NCBI GenBank assembly: GCA_002077065.1
Contig: NAJO01000002.1
Location: 1,364,001 to 1,428,000 of the forward strand
DNA: 64,000 nucleotides
Origin: Cryoendolithus antarcticus
Taxonomy: Eukaryota; Ascomycota; Dothideomycetes; Cladosporiales; Cladosporiaceae
Direction of reading: 5' to 3'
In this document: positions 63,535 through 64,000 of the stretch, in pieces
Position numbering within the stretch: the stretch's first letter is position 1
How the letters are laid out: each line of letters opens with the position of its first letter
Program-made: the position numbers and the translations under genes
Notes under the pieces: generated by a model
Told to the model about the DNA's origin: nothing
Seen by the model: only the letters and a program-made list of their open reading frames with translations
Database searches by the model: none

Positions 63535-64000
63535 CTACCAGATTCGGTTCTCACCTTTCGCAGCAACTCCCTTCCCCTTCGCTGAAGCTCTCCGCCGCCC
63601 AGGTGGCACGATGCCCGGGGTCTTGAAGAAAAGTGACGGTCCATGTCCCGCCTCCACCAAGTGCGACAAGTATCCTCGATGTGCTTCATCGCGGTAGTAT
63701 TCGAGATCCTTTCTGCTTGTCGGGTCCGGTAGTCTGTACCTGTACTTCCTCCGATCCTCGCTGATCGTCTGCGCAACTGCCTCCGCTCCCTCCATTCCAG
63801 CGGGCGCCATTTGTATTCTGCTTTGTAATGAGTGCATGTCGTCGGTCTCACCGCGTAGTATGCGGTCGATGGAGGGCTTGGTGTAGAAGCGTGTCGTGAC
63901 AGTGCCACCCAACTTCTCTATCGCTGCAATTGCATCGGCGCTAGCCCGGGAGACTACGATATTGATTGGCGTCTTGAGCTCCTCCTTGCCTCGCGCGAGG
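63535..64000 (-). CDS. MRPL10: Mitochondrial ribosomal protein uL15m, C-terminal part
   Basis: Minus-strand frame open from the right window edge to TGA/TAG at 63535; 154 residues are visible. The end of the L15 fold is clear: PINIVVSRASADAIAAIEKL followed by GGTVTTRFYTKPSIDRILRG, the typical link into the fungal extension, then YRLPDPTSRKDLEYYRDEAH, RGYLSHLVEAGHGPSLFFKT and a basic tail (PPGRRRASAKGKGVAAKG). It belongs to the mitoribosome large subunit (yeast YmL10). The N-terminal targeting sequence and L15 core lie outside. Fourth mitochondrial-translation gene in the window. Confidence 0.85.
   Translation of the reverse strand, partial: LARGKEELKTPINIVVSRASADAIAAIEKLGGTVTTRFYTKPSIDRILRGETDDMHSLQSRIQMAPAGMEGAEAVAQTISEDRRKYRYRLPDPTSRKDLEYYRDEAHRGYLSHLVEAGHGPSLFFKTPGIVPPGRRRASAKGKGVAAKGENRIW

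Noticed and set aside
1..64000. CRISPR arrays, transposon terminal repeats, bacterial-type operons or phage genes
   Set aside because: None seen; all gene structures are those of a fungal nuclear genome.

Overview
The window is nuclear DNA of a filamentous ascomycete (Pezizomycotina), most likely a dothideomycete. The evidence is short introns (mostly 47-73 nt) with GTRNGT-like donors and CTRAC branch points just before YAG. Gene content agrees: a HET-domain gene, a fungal rhodopsin-domain membrane protein, F-box-like paralogues, Mdm10, Tea4/Bud14 and a FUSC/BRE4-type transporter. I see no CRISPR array, intact transposon or virus. I support about 33 protein genes and one tRNA gene. Joined exon structures restore continuous reading frames in all but three genes, which carry single lesions.

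Layout. 1-4300: the N-terminus of the lipid-transfer giant Fmp27/SABRE (runs off the left edge), COP9 signalosome subunit 5, and a HET-domain protein. 4.5-10.3 kb: a PTH11-like membrane protein, an eleven-exon amino acid permease and a GPI-type fasciclin protein. 10.3-12.8 kb has no recognisable gene. 12.8-15.6 kb: Rab7/Ypt7 and an SLC35F/Thi74-like transporter. 16.3-20 kb: a mitochondrial-translation cluster (uL4m and mL38 divergent from 184 bp, then mitochondrial IF3). 20.3-25 kb: a zinc-finger protein and a tandem array of three F-box-like paralogues, the third cut by a stop codon. 25-33 kb: acyl-CoA thioesterase, tandem PH protein, an HSP70-fold-like gene with one in-frame stop, and a FUSC transporter. 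33-39 kb: two poorly known genes, tRNA-Ser(CGA) with an intron, a secreted arylsulfotransferase-like protein and an SMP-30-like lactonase. 39-48 kb: Mdm10, Mrt4, eL32, an MDR oxidoreductase and Tea4/Bud14. 48-58 kb: a large Ser/Ala-rich protein, ribonucleotide reductase small subunit with an MCB box upstream, a WDR44-like protein and a MAPEG protein. 58-64 kb: a DUF4246 protein with a 16-nt exon, an unknown protein with an apparent frameshift, a DUF1275 membrane protein and the C-terminus of uL15m (runs off the right edge).

Most genes are housekeeping. The accessory flavour lies in the HET gene, the F-box-like array, the HSP70-like gene, the arylsulfotransferase/lactonase pair and the unknown gene near 61 kb. 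Four genes (uL4m, mL38, IF3m, uL15m) serve mitochondrial translation, and Mdm10 serves mitochondrial tethering and outer-membrane assembly. I did not find an evidently new multi-gene system; the best leads are the decaying F-box-like array with its shared upstream block and the three single-lesion genes.
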